From an uncultured Ectothiorhodospiraceae bacterium (GTDB lineage Bacteria; Pseudomonadota; Gammaproteobacteria; UBA9214), in NCBI GenBank assembly GCA_947258545.1, contig CAMYJI010000021.1, positions 1-64,000 on the forward strand: a stretch of DNA of 64,000 nucleotides. Direction: 5' to 3'. The notes beneath the pieces are model-generated. The model was not told where the DNA came from. It did no database searches and saw nothing but the letters and a program-made list of their open reading frames with translations. Positions 33,672 through 42,226 of the stretch are shown here, one piece after another. A program made the translations under genes and the position numbers. Each line of letters starts with the position of its first letter. The first letter of the stretch is position 1.

Positions 33672-35060
33672 CTAAACCGGCAGTTTCTGCCGGAACTCCG
33701 CCTGGGTGACGCCGGCACCGAACTCGCTTTTCAGCTGCGTGGCCAGCACCGCCATGGCATCGGGTTCGCCGTGCACCAGTACCACCGGCGGGTGTCCCCC
33801 GATCTGACCGTACCAGTCCAGCAGGCCCTGCTGGTCGGCATGGGCCGACAGCCCGCCCACGGTGTGCACCTCGGCCTGCACCTTCATGGTCTCGCCCCAC
33901 AGCCTGATATGATTCGCCCCGTCGACCAGGGCACGCCCCAGTGTCCCGCGTGCCTGGAAGCCGACGATCATGACGTGCGCGTCCCGGCGCCAGATGTTGT
34001 GCTTCAAATGGTGCTTGATGCGCCCGCCGGTACACATGCCGCTGCCGGCAATAATGATGGCGCCTGAATGTACGGTGTTGATCTGCATGGACTCTTCGGC
34101 CCGCTGGGTCATGTGCAGGTTGGGCAGGTCGAACAGGGTACCGCGCTCGCGGGCAAAGTCACTCGCCCTGGCGTCGTAGACGCGCGAGTGCCGGTCATAG
34201 ATCTCGGTGGCCTCGATCCCCATCGGGCTGTCCAGGAAGATCTGCCAGTCGCCGATCCCCCATTCCTGGTAATGGCGGTTGAAGATGTAAAGCAGCTCCT
34301 GGGTGCGGCCAATAGTGAAGGCGGGAATCAGGACATTGCCCTTACCGGCGTGCGCAGCGGACAGCACCATGCCCATCTCCTCCCAGGTGGCCTCCCAGTC
34401 GCGGTGCAGGCGGTCACCATAGGTACTTTCCATGATCACCAGGTCAGCCTGCGGCACGCGCTCCGGGTCGCGCAGGATCGGGGCACCGTGATGTCCGAGG
34501 TCGCCACTGAAAACGACCTTGCGCCTGTGCCCGGCCTCCTCCAGGTCCAGTTCGGCGATGGCGGAGCCCAGGATATGCCCGGCATCCCGCAGCGTCAGGC
34601 GCACACCCGGTAGGATTTGCTGCGGCCGCCCGAACTCCAGCGCCTTGAAATGCCGGTGCGAGGCACGCGCCTCCTGGCGCGTATAGAGGGGTTCCAGAAG
34701 TTCCAGGCCCTTGCGTGCGCGCTTGCGGTTTTCCCATTCGACTTCCTTCTCGTTGAGGTAGCCGGCGTCTTCCAGCATGATGGCGCACAGATCGACGGTG
34801 GCCGTGTGGGTGTAGACCGGTCCCTGATAACCGCGCTTGACCAGCAGGGGCAGCCGCCCGGAATGATCGATATGGGCATGGGTGAGCACCACGGCGTCGA
34901 TCCGCGCCGGGTCGAAGGCGAATGCATCGCTGTTGTGCTGCTCGTGTTTTCGGCTACCCTGCACCAGCCCGCAGTCGACCAGTACCTGTTGATCACCGAC
35001 CCGCAACAGAAAACAGGACCCGGTGACTTCGCGTGTGGCACCCAGAAACTCGATCTCCAC
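33672..35060 (-). CDS. MBL-fold metallo-hydrolase with beta-CASP domain
   Basis: A 462-residue probable ribonuclease of the CPSF73/YsiA-like group. The GTG start at 35060 follows AAGGAGG by four bases. Motifs: THAHIDHSGRLP (zinc site), DAGHILGSA, FSGDLGHHG, ESTYGDR, then a beta-CASP domain with SGMCTGGRIKHHL and the C-terminal SAHADQQGLLDWY and VHGEPDAM. Probably acts on RNA 3' ends; substrate in this organism is unknown. It ends 88 bases before the hydrogenase gene start and is likely a separate unit. Confidence 0.88.
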   Translation of the reverse strand: MEIEFLGATREVTGSCFLLRVGDQQVLVDCGLVQGSRKHEQHNSDAFAFDPARIDAVVLTHAHIDHSGRLPLLVKRGYQGPVYTHTATVDLCAIMLEDAGYLNEKEVEWENRKRARKGLELLEPLYTRQEARASHRHFKALEFGRPQQILPGVRLTLRDAGHILGSAIAELDLEEAGHRRKVVFSGDLGHHGAPILRDPERVPQADLVIMESTYGDRLHRDWEATWEEMGMVLSAAHAGKGNVLIPAFTIGRTQELLYIFNRHYQEWGIGDWQIFLDSPMGIEATEIYDRHSRVYDARASDFARERGTLFDLPNLHMTQRAEESMQINTVHSGAIIIAGSGMCTGGRIKHHLKHNIWRRDAHVMIVGFQARGTLGRALVDGANHIRLWGETMKVQAEVHTVGGLSAHADQQGLLDWYGQIGGHPPVVLVHGEPDAMAVLATQLKSEFGAGVTQAEFRQKLPV

Positions 35061-35765
35061 TGTTCCTCCTTGTCTCTCCCGGTCTACCGGGAGCCGTCGA
35101 CCGTGATTACGGTGAAGCCCGATGAATACCAATAGTTCCTATTTTTTAATTATTTATCAATCAATTGTATAAATAATTTCATTCAGCACCTCAAGTATCA
35201 TCACGGTCCCCGCACACTCGAGTGGCTGCACCGGGAAAGCCTGGCGTCGCCAGCCGATGGCCGTGTCCGCGAGTGGAGCCTTGAACACCGATTCCAGCGT
35301 AACGGCATCAACGGAATCTGGCGGGGATTGCGCAGGGTGTCGGCCACGTTGTAAACGATGGCACAGGATGCGATGCTGCGGGTGCACCCTGCCTGACTTT
35401 AAAGGTAGCAGATTAGTCGCGACCCGGAACTGACGCGCATCAAGGGAAGCGGGATCTCGGCCAGGGGTGTATTACAGTAGCCGCCAACCGGCTTGTATGT
35501 CCGTCGCGGTCGCCGGTACCCGTGGCACGCCCAGCAGTACCATCGAGTTGCACAGGCGAGTCGCTGACACCTGTACTCACGTTACGACCCCGACGTATAC
35601 ACCCACGGCCTAAGATGCGGCTCGGTCCTGTCTCGCACACGCCGATTATTGACGCAAATCAGAACAGTACAGGATTTTGTGGTCCATAATTAATGTGTAA
35701 GTCATGAACCAATAGTTGCCACTGTAAACGGGCAGCTACCAACCGCCAGCAGATGAGGCCGATCC
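35061..35765. other. Long intergenic stretch, no recognisable gene
   Basis: Between the GTG of the metallo-hydrolase and the Lon-type protease. The short minus-strand open frames at 35157-35387 and 35440-35640 have no ribosome binding site and no motif I know. The last 150 bases are AT-richer and probably hold the promoter of the protease gene. Confidence 0.45.
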
Positions 35766-38174
35766 ATGGAACCAGGCAAACCGCTGACCCCTGACATGCT
35801 GTACCGGGAGTGCGACCCGGAGCTGTTTGATTTTGATACCACCGACGAACTGGAAGACATGGTCGATGTCCCGGGCCAGGACCGTGCCGTCGAGGCCATC
35901 CATTTCGGTACCGAGATGGCGCCCGACGGCTACAACCTGTACGTGCTCGGCACCCCGGGCAGCGGCAGGCACAGCGTCGTCAGGCGCATCCTCGAACAAA
36001 AGAGCGCACAGATACCCGCTGCCGATGACTGGTGTTATGTAAACAATTTCTCCGACTCTACCAAACCCCGCGCGCTGCATATGCCGGCAGGACGAGGAAC
36101 CGAACTGCGCCAGGACATCGCTCAGTTGATCGGCGAGGCCTACACGGCGATCCCCACGGCCTTCGAGAGCGAGGACTACCAGACCCGCCAGCAGGCCATC
36201 GAGGAAGAATTCAAGGAATACCAGGAAAAAACCTTCGAGGACGTACAGCAGTTCGCCAGGGAACGCGGTATCAAGATCATCCAGACGGCGACCGGTTTCG
36301 TATTCGCACCGTTGCACAAGGACAAGGCCATCAGTCCAAAGGAATACGAAAAGCTGCCGCAGGATGACAAGGAACACCTGGAACAGCTAACCGATGAGGT
36401 CGGCAAGGAACTGCAGCGCGCTATGCAGTTGATACCACAGGAGGCGCGCAAGGTGCGTGCCAGGATACGGGAACTCGATCGCGAGGTGTCAATGTATGCC
36501 GTCGGCGGACTGATCAACCAGTTGCTGGACAAGTACCGCGCAATGGAGCAGGTCGTCGCCTATCTCAAGGAGATGCAGGCCGATATCGTCGACAACGTCG
36601 ATATCTTTTTAGCAACCCCGGAACAGGGCGGCCGTACACATGGGCTGGAGTCAACAGAATCACCGGCCATGCGCCGCTATGCCGTCAACGTCATCATCGA
36701 CCATGGGGGTGACCGGGGCGCCCCGCTTGTCTTCGAGGACCACCCAACCTTCCCCAATCTGGTCGGCAAGATCGAACATATGTCCGAAATGGGTACCCTG
36801 GTCACCAACTTCACCCTGATCAGGGCCGGTGCCCTGCACCGTGCCAATGGCGGTTACCTGGTACTCGATGCCGCCAAGCTGCTGGTGCAGCCGTTCGCCT
36901 GGGAGGGCCTGAAACGCGCCCTGAAATCGTCCCGGGTGCGCATCCGCTCACTCGGCGAGGTACTCAGCCTGATCAGCACGGTATCCCTCGAACCGCAACC
37001 GATACCACTCAGGCTCAAGGTCATCCTGCTGGGCAACCGCCTGCTCTACTACCTGCTGCAGGCCTATGATCCCGAGTTCATGGACCTGTTCAAGGTGGCG
37101 GTGGACTTTGATGACGAGATCGATCGCACACCGGAAAATAGCCGGCAGTTCGCCCGGCTGCTGGCCGCCTATGGCAAGCACGAGCACCTCATGCCACTGG
37201 ACCGCTCCGGCACCGCCCGGGTGCTGGAGGAATGCGCACGCCATGCCGGTGACGCGGAAAAGATCTCTGCCCAGATCCGCCACGCGGTCGACATCGTGCG
37301 CGAGGCGGATTTCTATACCCGCAACAACGGCAGGGAGATTATCGACAGCGAGGAAGTCCAACGGGCGATTGACGCCCGTACCCGCCGCGACGGACGCATT
37401 CGCGACCGCCTGCAGGAGGAGATCCTGCGCGGCATCATCCTGATCGATACCGACGGTGACCGCGTTGGCCAAGTCAACGGCCTGGCCGTGGCCCAGCTTG
37501 GCGAGTCTGCCTTTGCACACCCCTGCCGTATCACCGCGCGCGTTGCCCTGGGATCGGGTGAGGTCGTGGATATCGAACGCGAGGTGGAACTCGGCGGGCC
37601 GATCCACTCAAAGGGTGTATTGATCTTGTCAGGCTTCCTGGCAGCCCGCTATGTCATCGACCAGCCCCTGTCGTTGTTCGCGAGCCTGGTGTTCGAGCAG
37701 ACCTACGGCGGCATCGAGGGTGACAGCGCCTCGGCGGCCGAACTCTGCGCCCTGCTCTCCGCGCTCGCACAGATACCGGTGCAGCAGGGCCTGGCGATCA
37801 CCGGCTCGGTCAACCAGCATGGTCAGATCCAGGCGATCGGCGGCGTCAACGAGAAGATCGAGGGCTTCTTCGACATCTGCTCAAAACGCAAGCTGACCGG
37901 GACACAGGGTGTGTTGATCCCGTCCGCCAATGTCAAGCACCTGATGTTACACAGGGACGTGATCGAGGCGGTGACGGCAAAGCGCTTTCACATCTACCCG
38001 GTCGAGACCATCGACCAGTGCATGCAACTCCTCACCGGGATTGAAGCGGGCGAGTGCGACGCCCAGGGCGAGTTTCCCGCCGACTCGGCAAACCAGCGGG
38101 TACGCACCCGGCTGATTCAATTTGCCGAAAAGCGGCACGACTTCGGCACGAGCGGGTCCGGATCAGAGGCCTAG
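35766..38174 (+). CDS. Lon-family ATP-dependent protease (AAA_32 type)
   Basis: An 802-residue protease with GAGG before ATG 35766. The nucleotide-binding loop reads GTPGSGRHS (about residue 62), with Arg in place of the Walker lysine. A helical insert with coiled-coil character spans about 130-280; GGYLVLDAAKLL marks the Walker B region. The C-terminal Lon proteolytic domain has the serine in EGDSASAAE (about 650) and the lysine in NEKIEGFF (about 695), giving the Ser-Lys dyad. This group differs from Lon A in lacking the LAN domain. A universal stress gene follows after two bases. Confidence 0.9.
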   Translation: MEPGKPLTPDMLYRECDPELFDFDTTDELEDMVDVPGQDRAVEAIHFGTEMAPDGYNLYVLGTPGSGRHSVVRRILEQKSAQIPAADDWCYVNNFSDSTKPRALHMPAGRGTELRQDIAQLIGEAYTAIPTAFESEDYQTRQQAIEEEFKEYQEKTFEDVQQFARERGIKIIQTATGFVFAPLHKDKAISPKEYEKLPQDDKEHLEQLTDEVGKELQRAMQLIPQEARKVRARIRELDREVSMYAVGGLINQLLDKYRAMEQVVAYLKEMQADIVDNVDIFLATPEQGGRTHGLESTESPAMRRYAVNVIIDHGGDRGAPLVFEDHPTFPNLVGKIEHMSEMGTLVTNFTLIRAGALHRANGGYLVLDAAKLLVQPFAWEGLKRALKSSRVRIRSLGEVLSLISTVSLEPQPIPLRLKVILLGNRLLYYLLQAYDPEFMDLFKVAVDFDDEIDRTPENSRQFARLLAAYGKHEHLMPLDRSGTARVLEECARHAGDAEKISAQIRHAVDIVREADFYTRNNGREIIDSEEVQRAIDARTRRDGRIRDRLQEEILRGIILIDTDGDRVGQVNGLAVAQLGESAFAHPCRITARVALGSGEVVDIEREVELGGPIHSKGVLILSGFLAARYVIDQPLSLFASLVFEQTYGGIEGDSASAAELCALLSALAQIPVQQGLAITGSVNQHGQIQAIGGVNEKIEGFFDICSKRKLTGTQGVLIPSANVKHLMLHRDVIEAVTAKRFHIYPVETIDQCMQLLTGIEAGECDAQGEFPADSANQRVRTRLIQFAEKRHDFGTSGSGSEA

Positions 38175-38176
38175 CC

Positions 38177-38971
38177 ATGCCCCGCCGCGCCAAACACCCC
38201 CCCGCACGGATCGCGGTCATGCTGGTCAACCTCGAATCTGACCGTGCCACCCTGGAAACGCTGAGGCTGCTTGCAGGTGAATCTCCGGCCGAGATCCATG
38301 GGCTGTTCGTAGAGGATATCGAACTGCTGTCACTGGCCAGCCTGCCGCTGGCACGTGAATATTGCCGTCTGACCCATGTGGAGCGGGAGGTGCAGGCCCC
38401 GGAGCTCGAACGCCAGCTGAGGATCCAGGCCCGTGCCGCCGAGCAGGCACTGACCTCGCTTGCCAGCCGACGCGGCTTGCACTGTTCTTTCCGGACGGTT
38501 CGTGGTGTACCTGCCACCCTGCTGCGGGAAACGCTGGAGGCAATGGACTTGATGCTGCTCGGCGCCGTCCGCCATGTCCTGTCGGTTGCCGACTATGGTC
38601 CATTAACGACCCGTGGCCGTAACGTCAGCCGGCCAGTGGTCGTGGTTTTCGATGGTTCGGAATCCGCGCAACGCGCCCTCGATGTTGCCGCGCAGCTGGC
38701 CCACGCCGGGGCGCATGCCCTGACGGTGCTGCTGGTGGCCGATACGCCGGATGGTATTGATGCAGTGCACACGCAGGCGGAAGAACGGCTGGGCCGTCAA
38801 CCGGCAGCGTACAGGGAGGCCGTGAATCCGGACATGGGCGAAATTATCAGGCAGGTACAGTCGACCCGCGCCCGCAGCCTGGTGATCGGCCGGAACGAGG
38901 CCCTGCTCACCCCGGACAATATCGAACGCCTGCGCAGCCAACCCGGCTGCCCGGTCGTACTGGTCAGCTAG
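38177..38971 (+). CDS. Universal stress protein-like protein
   Basis: 264 residues from ATG 38177, just after the protease stop. Two alpha/beta domains resembling UspA: the first (IAVMLVNLESDRATLETLRLLAG to LMLLGAVR) and the second (PVVVVFDGSESAQRALDVAAQLA to CPVVLVS). The ATP-binding GxxG-9x-G pattern is not clearly kept, so nucleotide binding is uncertain. Co-transcription with the Lon-type protease suggests a stress function. Confidence 0.75.
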   Translation: MPRRAKHPPARIAVMLVNLESDRATLETLRLLAGESPAEIHGLFVEDIELLSLASLPLAREYCRLTHVEREVQAPELERQLRIQARAAEQALTSLASRRGLHCSFRTVRGVPATLLRETLEAMDLMLLGAVRHVLSVADYGPLTTRGRNVSRPVVVVFDGSESAQRALDVAAQLAHAGAHALTVLLVADTPDGIDAVHTQAEERLGRQPAAYREAVNPDMGEIIRQVQSTRARSLVIGRNEALLTPDNIERLRSQPGCPVVLVS

Positions 38972-38978
38972 CCCGCTG

Positions 38979-39449
38979 TCACAGCGTGTGGCCGTAGTGG
39001 CCGCGCCGTGCATCTTTTTGCAACTGTTCGAACTGCCCACCGTCGACACGGATCAACTCCTCGTGATCGCCGGCCTCGAAAAACACCTCGGGCTCATCGA
39101 GCAGACATTCATCGAGATAGGTATCCATACTCCATGCAGCGCCCGCGGGCGGGATGGCACCCGGGGCACAGTCAGGGAACAGTTGTACCAGTTCATCCTC
39201 AGTTGCCAGGTCCACGCCATGCCCGAACTGCTCGCGCAAGGCCGCCAGGTCGACATGTTCAACCGATGGCACGACGACCATCAGGTAGCGGTCTTCCTCC
39301 TTCAGGATGACCGCCTTGGCCAGCCGCGCTCCCGGGACATGGGCCTGTTCCGCCGTCTCCATACTGCTACTGGTGTGAGTGTGGGGAATCAGGGCGTATT
39401 GCACATCGTGCTGGTTGAGAAACGCCTCAAGTGTGACTGAAATAGCCAT
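38979..39449 (-). CDS. YbaK/EbsC-type aminoacyl-tRNA deacylase
   Basis: 156 residues from ATG 39449 with GGAGGT eight bases upstream. Motifs: YALIPHTHTSSSMETAEQAHVPGARLAKAVILK with the conserved lysine, DRYLMVVVPS, then LATEDELVQLFPDCAPGAIPPAG. Trans-editing proteins of this family hydrolyse mischarged tRNA; the exact specificity cannot be read from the sequence. Convergent with the stress-protein gene. Confidence 0.85.
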   Translation of the reverse strand: MAISVTLEAFLNQHDVQYALIPHTHTSSSMETAEQAHVPGARLAKAVILKEEDRYLMVVVPSVEHVDLAALREQFGHGVDLATEDELVQLFPDCAPGAIPPAGAAWSMDTYLDECLLDEPEVFFEAGDHEELIRVDGGQFEQLQKDARRGHYGHTL

Positions 39450-39604
39450 GGCATGACCTCCATTTGTTAAGCACAGCGCAAGTCTTCTATACTGCAAATA
39501 TAGCCGCTAATTAATTGGAATATATTGACTTATATCAATCCGGCCACACCCGTGTTGAATTAAACTTTTACCAGGAGTGTAAAATTAGGGTTGGTATGGG
39601 CTCA

Positions 39605-40624
39605 ATGAACGACTTTCTAGAGAACGGTATTTCCAGGCTACGCAACGTGTTGCGCCGACACCAGGCCGACAACCGGGGCACAGATGAACAGGCAGCCGCC
39701 GCCCTGGAAACCATGGAGCATGTAATCCAGAGTACAGATGAACGCATACGCCTGGTAAATGACTACAAGAGCAGGCTGCTGGACGCCATCATCAACACCC
39801 TCGAGCACACCGGCTCAATCATCGACCAGATTCCGGAATCCATCGAGATCAGCAGTAACACCTTTGTTACCAATCCCTACGTCAATGCCTACTTCGCCAA
39901 CATCGAGGAACTGCAATCGGTCTTCAGTCGCAGTTCCGAATTAAGGGATTTTATCGACGATTACCGGCATCACGACGTCAAGGAGATCTGCGCACTGTTG
40001 TGCATGCACAAGTCAGAAAAGACAGCGCTGGGCATGGAGCTCGAGGGCGACACTCTGAAAAAAGACGTACGCCAGGTTGCCGTCAATTTCTCCGACCACC
40101 ACGTCTATGCACCCGCACCCACGGAGGCCGAAACACGGCAGGGACTGCAAAATTGCATGCTTGAAGGGCTGACCACCAAGGCCCTCGAGCGTGTGGTGCT
40201 ACTGCGCCTGTCACGACAGAAACTGGAAGATGAGCAGCGTATTCTGCAGGTTCGACTGAGGTCACAGCAGGCAGAAAACTGGGACAATCTCGATATGGAG
40301 AAGACCCGGGAAAAGCTCGTCCAGATCGAGGAGGCCATGAAGGACACGCCACTCGCCTCCCCCATGGAAACCCTGAACGAGGTGGAAAAGGTGTTCAGTC
40401 ACCCGGAGGAGTTCGTCAAGCTGGAAAAGACTTCACTGCGGATTGACAGGATGGGGATCAGGCGCAGCGAGGACTCCCCCGAGCCAAGCAACAATCTGGA
40501 TTTGATCGAGGTGACCATCGGCAAGGATGCCCCCCGTGTTATCTCATTGTCGAGGTTTCCCAGGAACGAGGTCCTGCCCCGCATCGATATCCATGAATGG
40601 ACCCGCCTGCGCATGCGGGTCTAG
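39605..40624 (+). CDS. Unknown cytoplasmic protein, about 339 residues
   Basis: The frame is open from 39515, but MNDFLENGISRLRN at 39605 or MGSMNDF at 39596 look like better starts; no start has a clear ribosome binding site. The product is mostly helical and charged, without signal peptide or membrane segment. The middle includes ALLCMHKSEKTALG, and a predicted coiled coil covers ALERVVLLRLSRQKLEDEQRILQVRLRSQQ. The final strand-rich part includes RIDIHEWTRLRMRV. I do not recognise a family. The downstream REP doublet hairpin separates it from a convergent gene. Confidence 0.65.
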   Translation: MNDFLENGISRLRNVLRRHQADNRGTDEQAAAALETMEHVIQSTDERIRLVNDYKSRLLDAIINTLEHTGSIIDQIPESIEISSNTFVTNPYVNAYFANIEELQSVFSRSSELRDFIDDYRHHDVKEICALLCMHKSEKTALGMELEGDTLKKDVRQVAVNFSDHHVYAPAPTEAETRQGLQNCMLEGLTTKALERVVLLRLSRQKLEDEQRILQVRLRSQQAENWDNLDMEKTREKLVQIEEAMKDTPLASPMETLNEVEKVFSHPEEFVKLEKTSLRIDRMGIRRSEDSPEPSNNLDLIEVTIGKDAPRVISLSRFPRNEVLPRIDIHEWTRLRMRV

Positions 40625-40627
40625 CAT

Positions 40628-40687
40628 AAAGGTGTCAGGAACCTTTTATTTTTTTATTCCCTTTCAGAAAAGGTTCCTGACACCTTT
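40628..40687. repeat. REP doublet (REPIN) hairpin
   Basis: AAAGGTGTCAGGAACCTTTT (40628-40647) and its perfect complement (40668-40687) flank 20 AT-rich bases with a T-run. The arms are identical to the terminal repeats of the transposase remnant at 6204. It lies between convergent genes and could act as a terminator for both. Confidence 0.8.
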
Positions 40688-40698
40688 ATTTCCCATCT

Positions 40699-41601
40699 TT
40701 ATTTCCCAACGGCATCCTGGAAGAATGGCAGGTACTCGGTCCAGTCGTGAACCGGGCCGGTATGGGAAAACAGCACAATACCGTTACGGTCAAGCACATA
40801 GCTTGACGGGAACATCCTGGCAAGGTCGCGGTCCGGTATCTGCTCGCCGGCAGCGGTCAGCAGGAAAGTATCATCTTCACCGCTTGCGCCGGAATCCGCC
40901 AGGGGCAGTCCGGCGAAGCCCTGTCGCCGTGCCCACTCACGCGCACTGCTGATCGGTTCGCGCAGCTGCAACAGCACCAGGGCGACAGCATCACCGGTCG
41001 TGTCCGTCAGGATACGCCGCAGGTTATCCAGGGTGGGCAACTCACGCAGGCAGGGCGGGCACCAGGAACCCCAGAAATGCACCATCACGACCTTGCCGCG
41101 CAGGTCGGCAATCGACTGGCGCTGCCCGCCGGCGCTGGTGAAGGCAATATCCGGAAACCGTTCCCCCACCTGTGTGCCGGTCCCGGCCGCCATGGCCTGT
41201 TCTGCCGTTGCATAGGGGCCCCAAAGCCTGCCCCATTGTTCACGCGCGAACACCAGCTTGTCATCCACGGCATAGGGCACGCAACACTGGTCCGTGTGCT
41301 TCTGGCATTCCTCCACGGCCGCCTGGCGTGCCTCTTCGGCACTGGCCTTGCCCGATGACATGGCCCAGGCCCCGCCCGGCGCTATTGCGAATGCACGGTG
41401 CCTGTCGGCCGTCAGGAAGACCTGCTGATAAGTCGCACGCACACGCTCACCGACATGCGGGATGTCATCCGCATCGCTGATGTCGGCGGCAGTGACGGTA
41501 TTGCCTAACTGGAAAAACAGGCCCGACAGCAGGATAAAAAAGAGAGTCCGGATCAAGGGACTCTCAAGCTTCGCCATGTTTGCTTGTCTTGTATCAGACA
41601 T
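40699..41601 (-). CDS. TlpA-like thioredoxin with N-terminal extension
   Basis: About 300 residues; ATG 41577 (MAKLESP) is an alternative start giving a signal peptide directly at the N-terminus. A secretion segment (TLFFILLSGLFFQLG) is followed by about 110 residues with EECQKHTDQCCVPYAVDD, a DUF4189-like pattern, then a thioredoxin domain with FWGSWCPPCLREL (about 190) and a MFPSSYVLDRNG cis-proline region. Placed just downstream of the octaheme cytochrome and cytochrome b genes, so it may keep heme-site cysteines reduced; inference. Confidence 0.85.
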   Translation of the reverse strand: MSDTRQANMAKLESPLIRTLFFILLSGLFFQLGNTVTAADISDADDIPHVGERVRATYQQVFLTADRHRAFAIAPGGAWAMSSGKASAEEARQAAVEECQKHTDQCCVPYAVDDKLVFAREQWGRLWGPYATAEQAMAAGTGTQVGERFPDIAFTSAGGQRQSIADLRGKVVMVHFWGSWCPPCLRELPTLDNLRRILTDTTGDAVALVLLQLREPISSAREWARRQGFAGLPLADSGASGEDDTFLLTAAGEQIPDRDLARMFPSSYVLDRNGIVLFSHTGPVHDWTEYLPFFQDAVGK

Positions 41602-41628
41602 TGCTCTTATTAGCCGTTACAACCCGCG

Positions 41629-42222
41629 CTAATCGATCTCCTCCCAGCCGGTGATCATCGCCTTGATGTGCGACATCGGCTTGTGACCGGTGGTCGCAAG
41701 GTAGATGTGGGCGATGAAGAAGATCAGCATCATGAAGGCACCGATGACATGTGCGGTCGCCACCCACTCCAGGTCCAACCAGCCCAGGCCCCAGCTCTCC
41801 CATGATGTGTAGAACAGGTACAGCAGCCCGGTGATCCAGATCAACGGGTTGATCATCAGTTTCACGAACAGGTAGGCCAGGCGCTGCAGGGGATTGTGCT
41901 TGTGCAACGTGGTCTGGCGGAATGGATGCGGTGCGTGGGTGAAGATGCCCGTGAGGTAGAAGCGCATCATCGCCTGCACCTTCTCCATGGTGGGAATGTA
42001 CTGCTTCCATTCACCGGTGGTGAAATGCCAGAAGATGGCAAACACCCACAGGGTGATCAGCGCCCAGGCGGAGAGGGTGTGCAGTTCCACGGCGCGGTCA
42101 AATCCCAGGTTGCGGTAGGTGCCGTGGATCTCGAAACCCGTGATCATCATCACGATGATGAGCAGGGCCTGGGTCCAGTGCCAAAAGCGTTCGAAACGTT
42201 TAAAGATGTAGATTTTTTCCAT
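41629..42222 (-). CDS. Cytochrome b561-type membrane subunit
   Basis: 197 residues from ATG 42222 (GAGAGGG upstream), five bases after the stop of the octaheme gene. Four or more membrane helices carry histidines in FERFWHWTQAL, ELHTLSAW, FWHFTTGEW and VIGAFMMLIFFIAHIYLAT, the pattern of diheme b-type subunits of formate dehydrogenase and hydrogenase. It would bind b hemes in the inner membrane and link the quinone pool to the octaheme protein encoded upstream. Confidence 0.9.
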   Translation of the reverse strand: MEKIYIFKRFERFWHWTQALLIIVMMITGFEIHGTYRNLGFDRAVELHTLSAWALITLWVFAIFWHFTTGEWKQYIPTMEKVQAMMRFYLTGIFTHAPHPFRQTTLHKHNPLQRLAYLFVKLMINPLIWITGLLYLFYTSWESWGLGWLDLEWVATAHVIGAFMMLIFFIAHIYLATTGHKPMSHIKAMITGWEEID

Positions 42223-42226
42223 TGTC

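Noticed and set aside
35157-35640. Two minus-strand frames before the Lon-type protease
   Set aside because: No ribosome binding site and no recognisable domain; could be remnants but nothing supports it.
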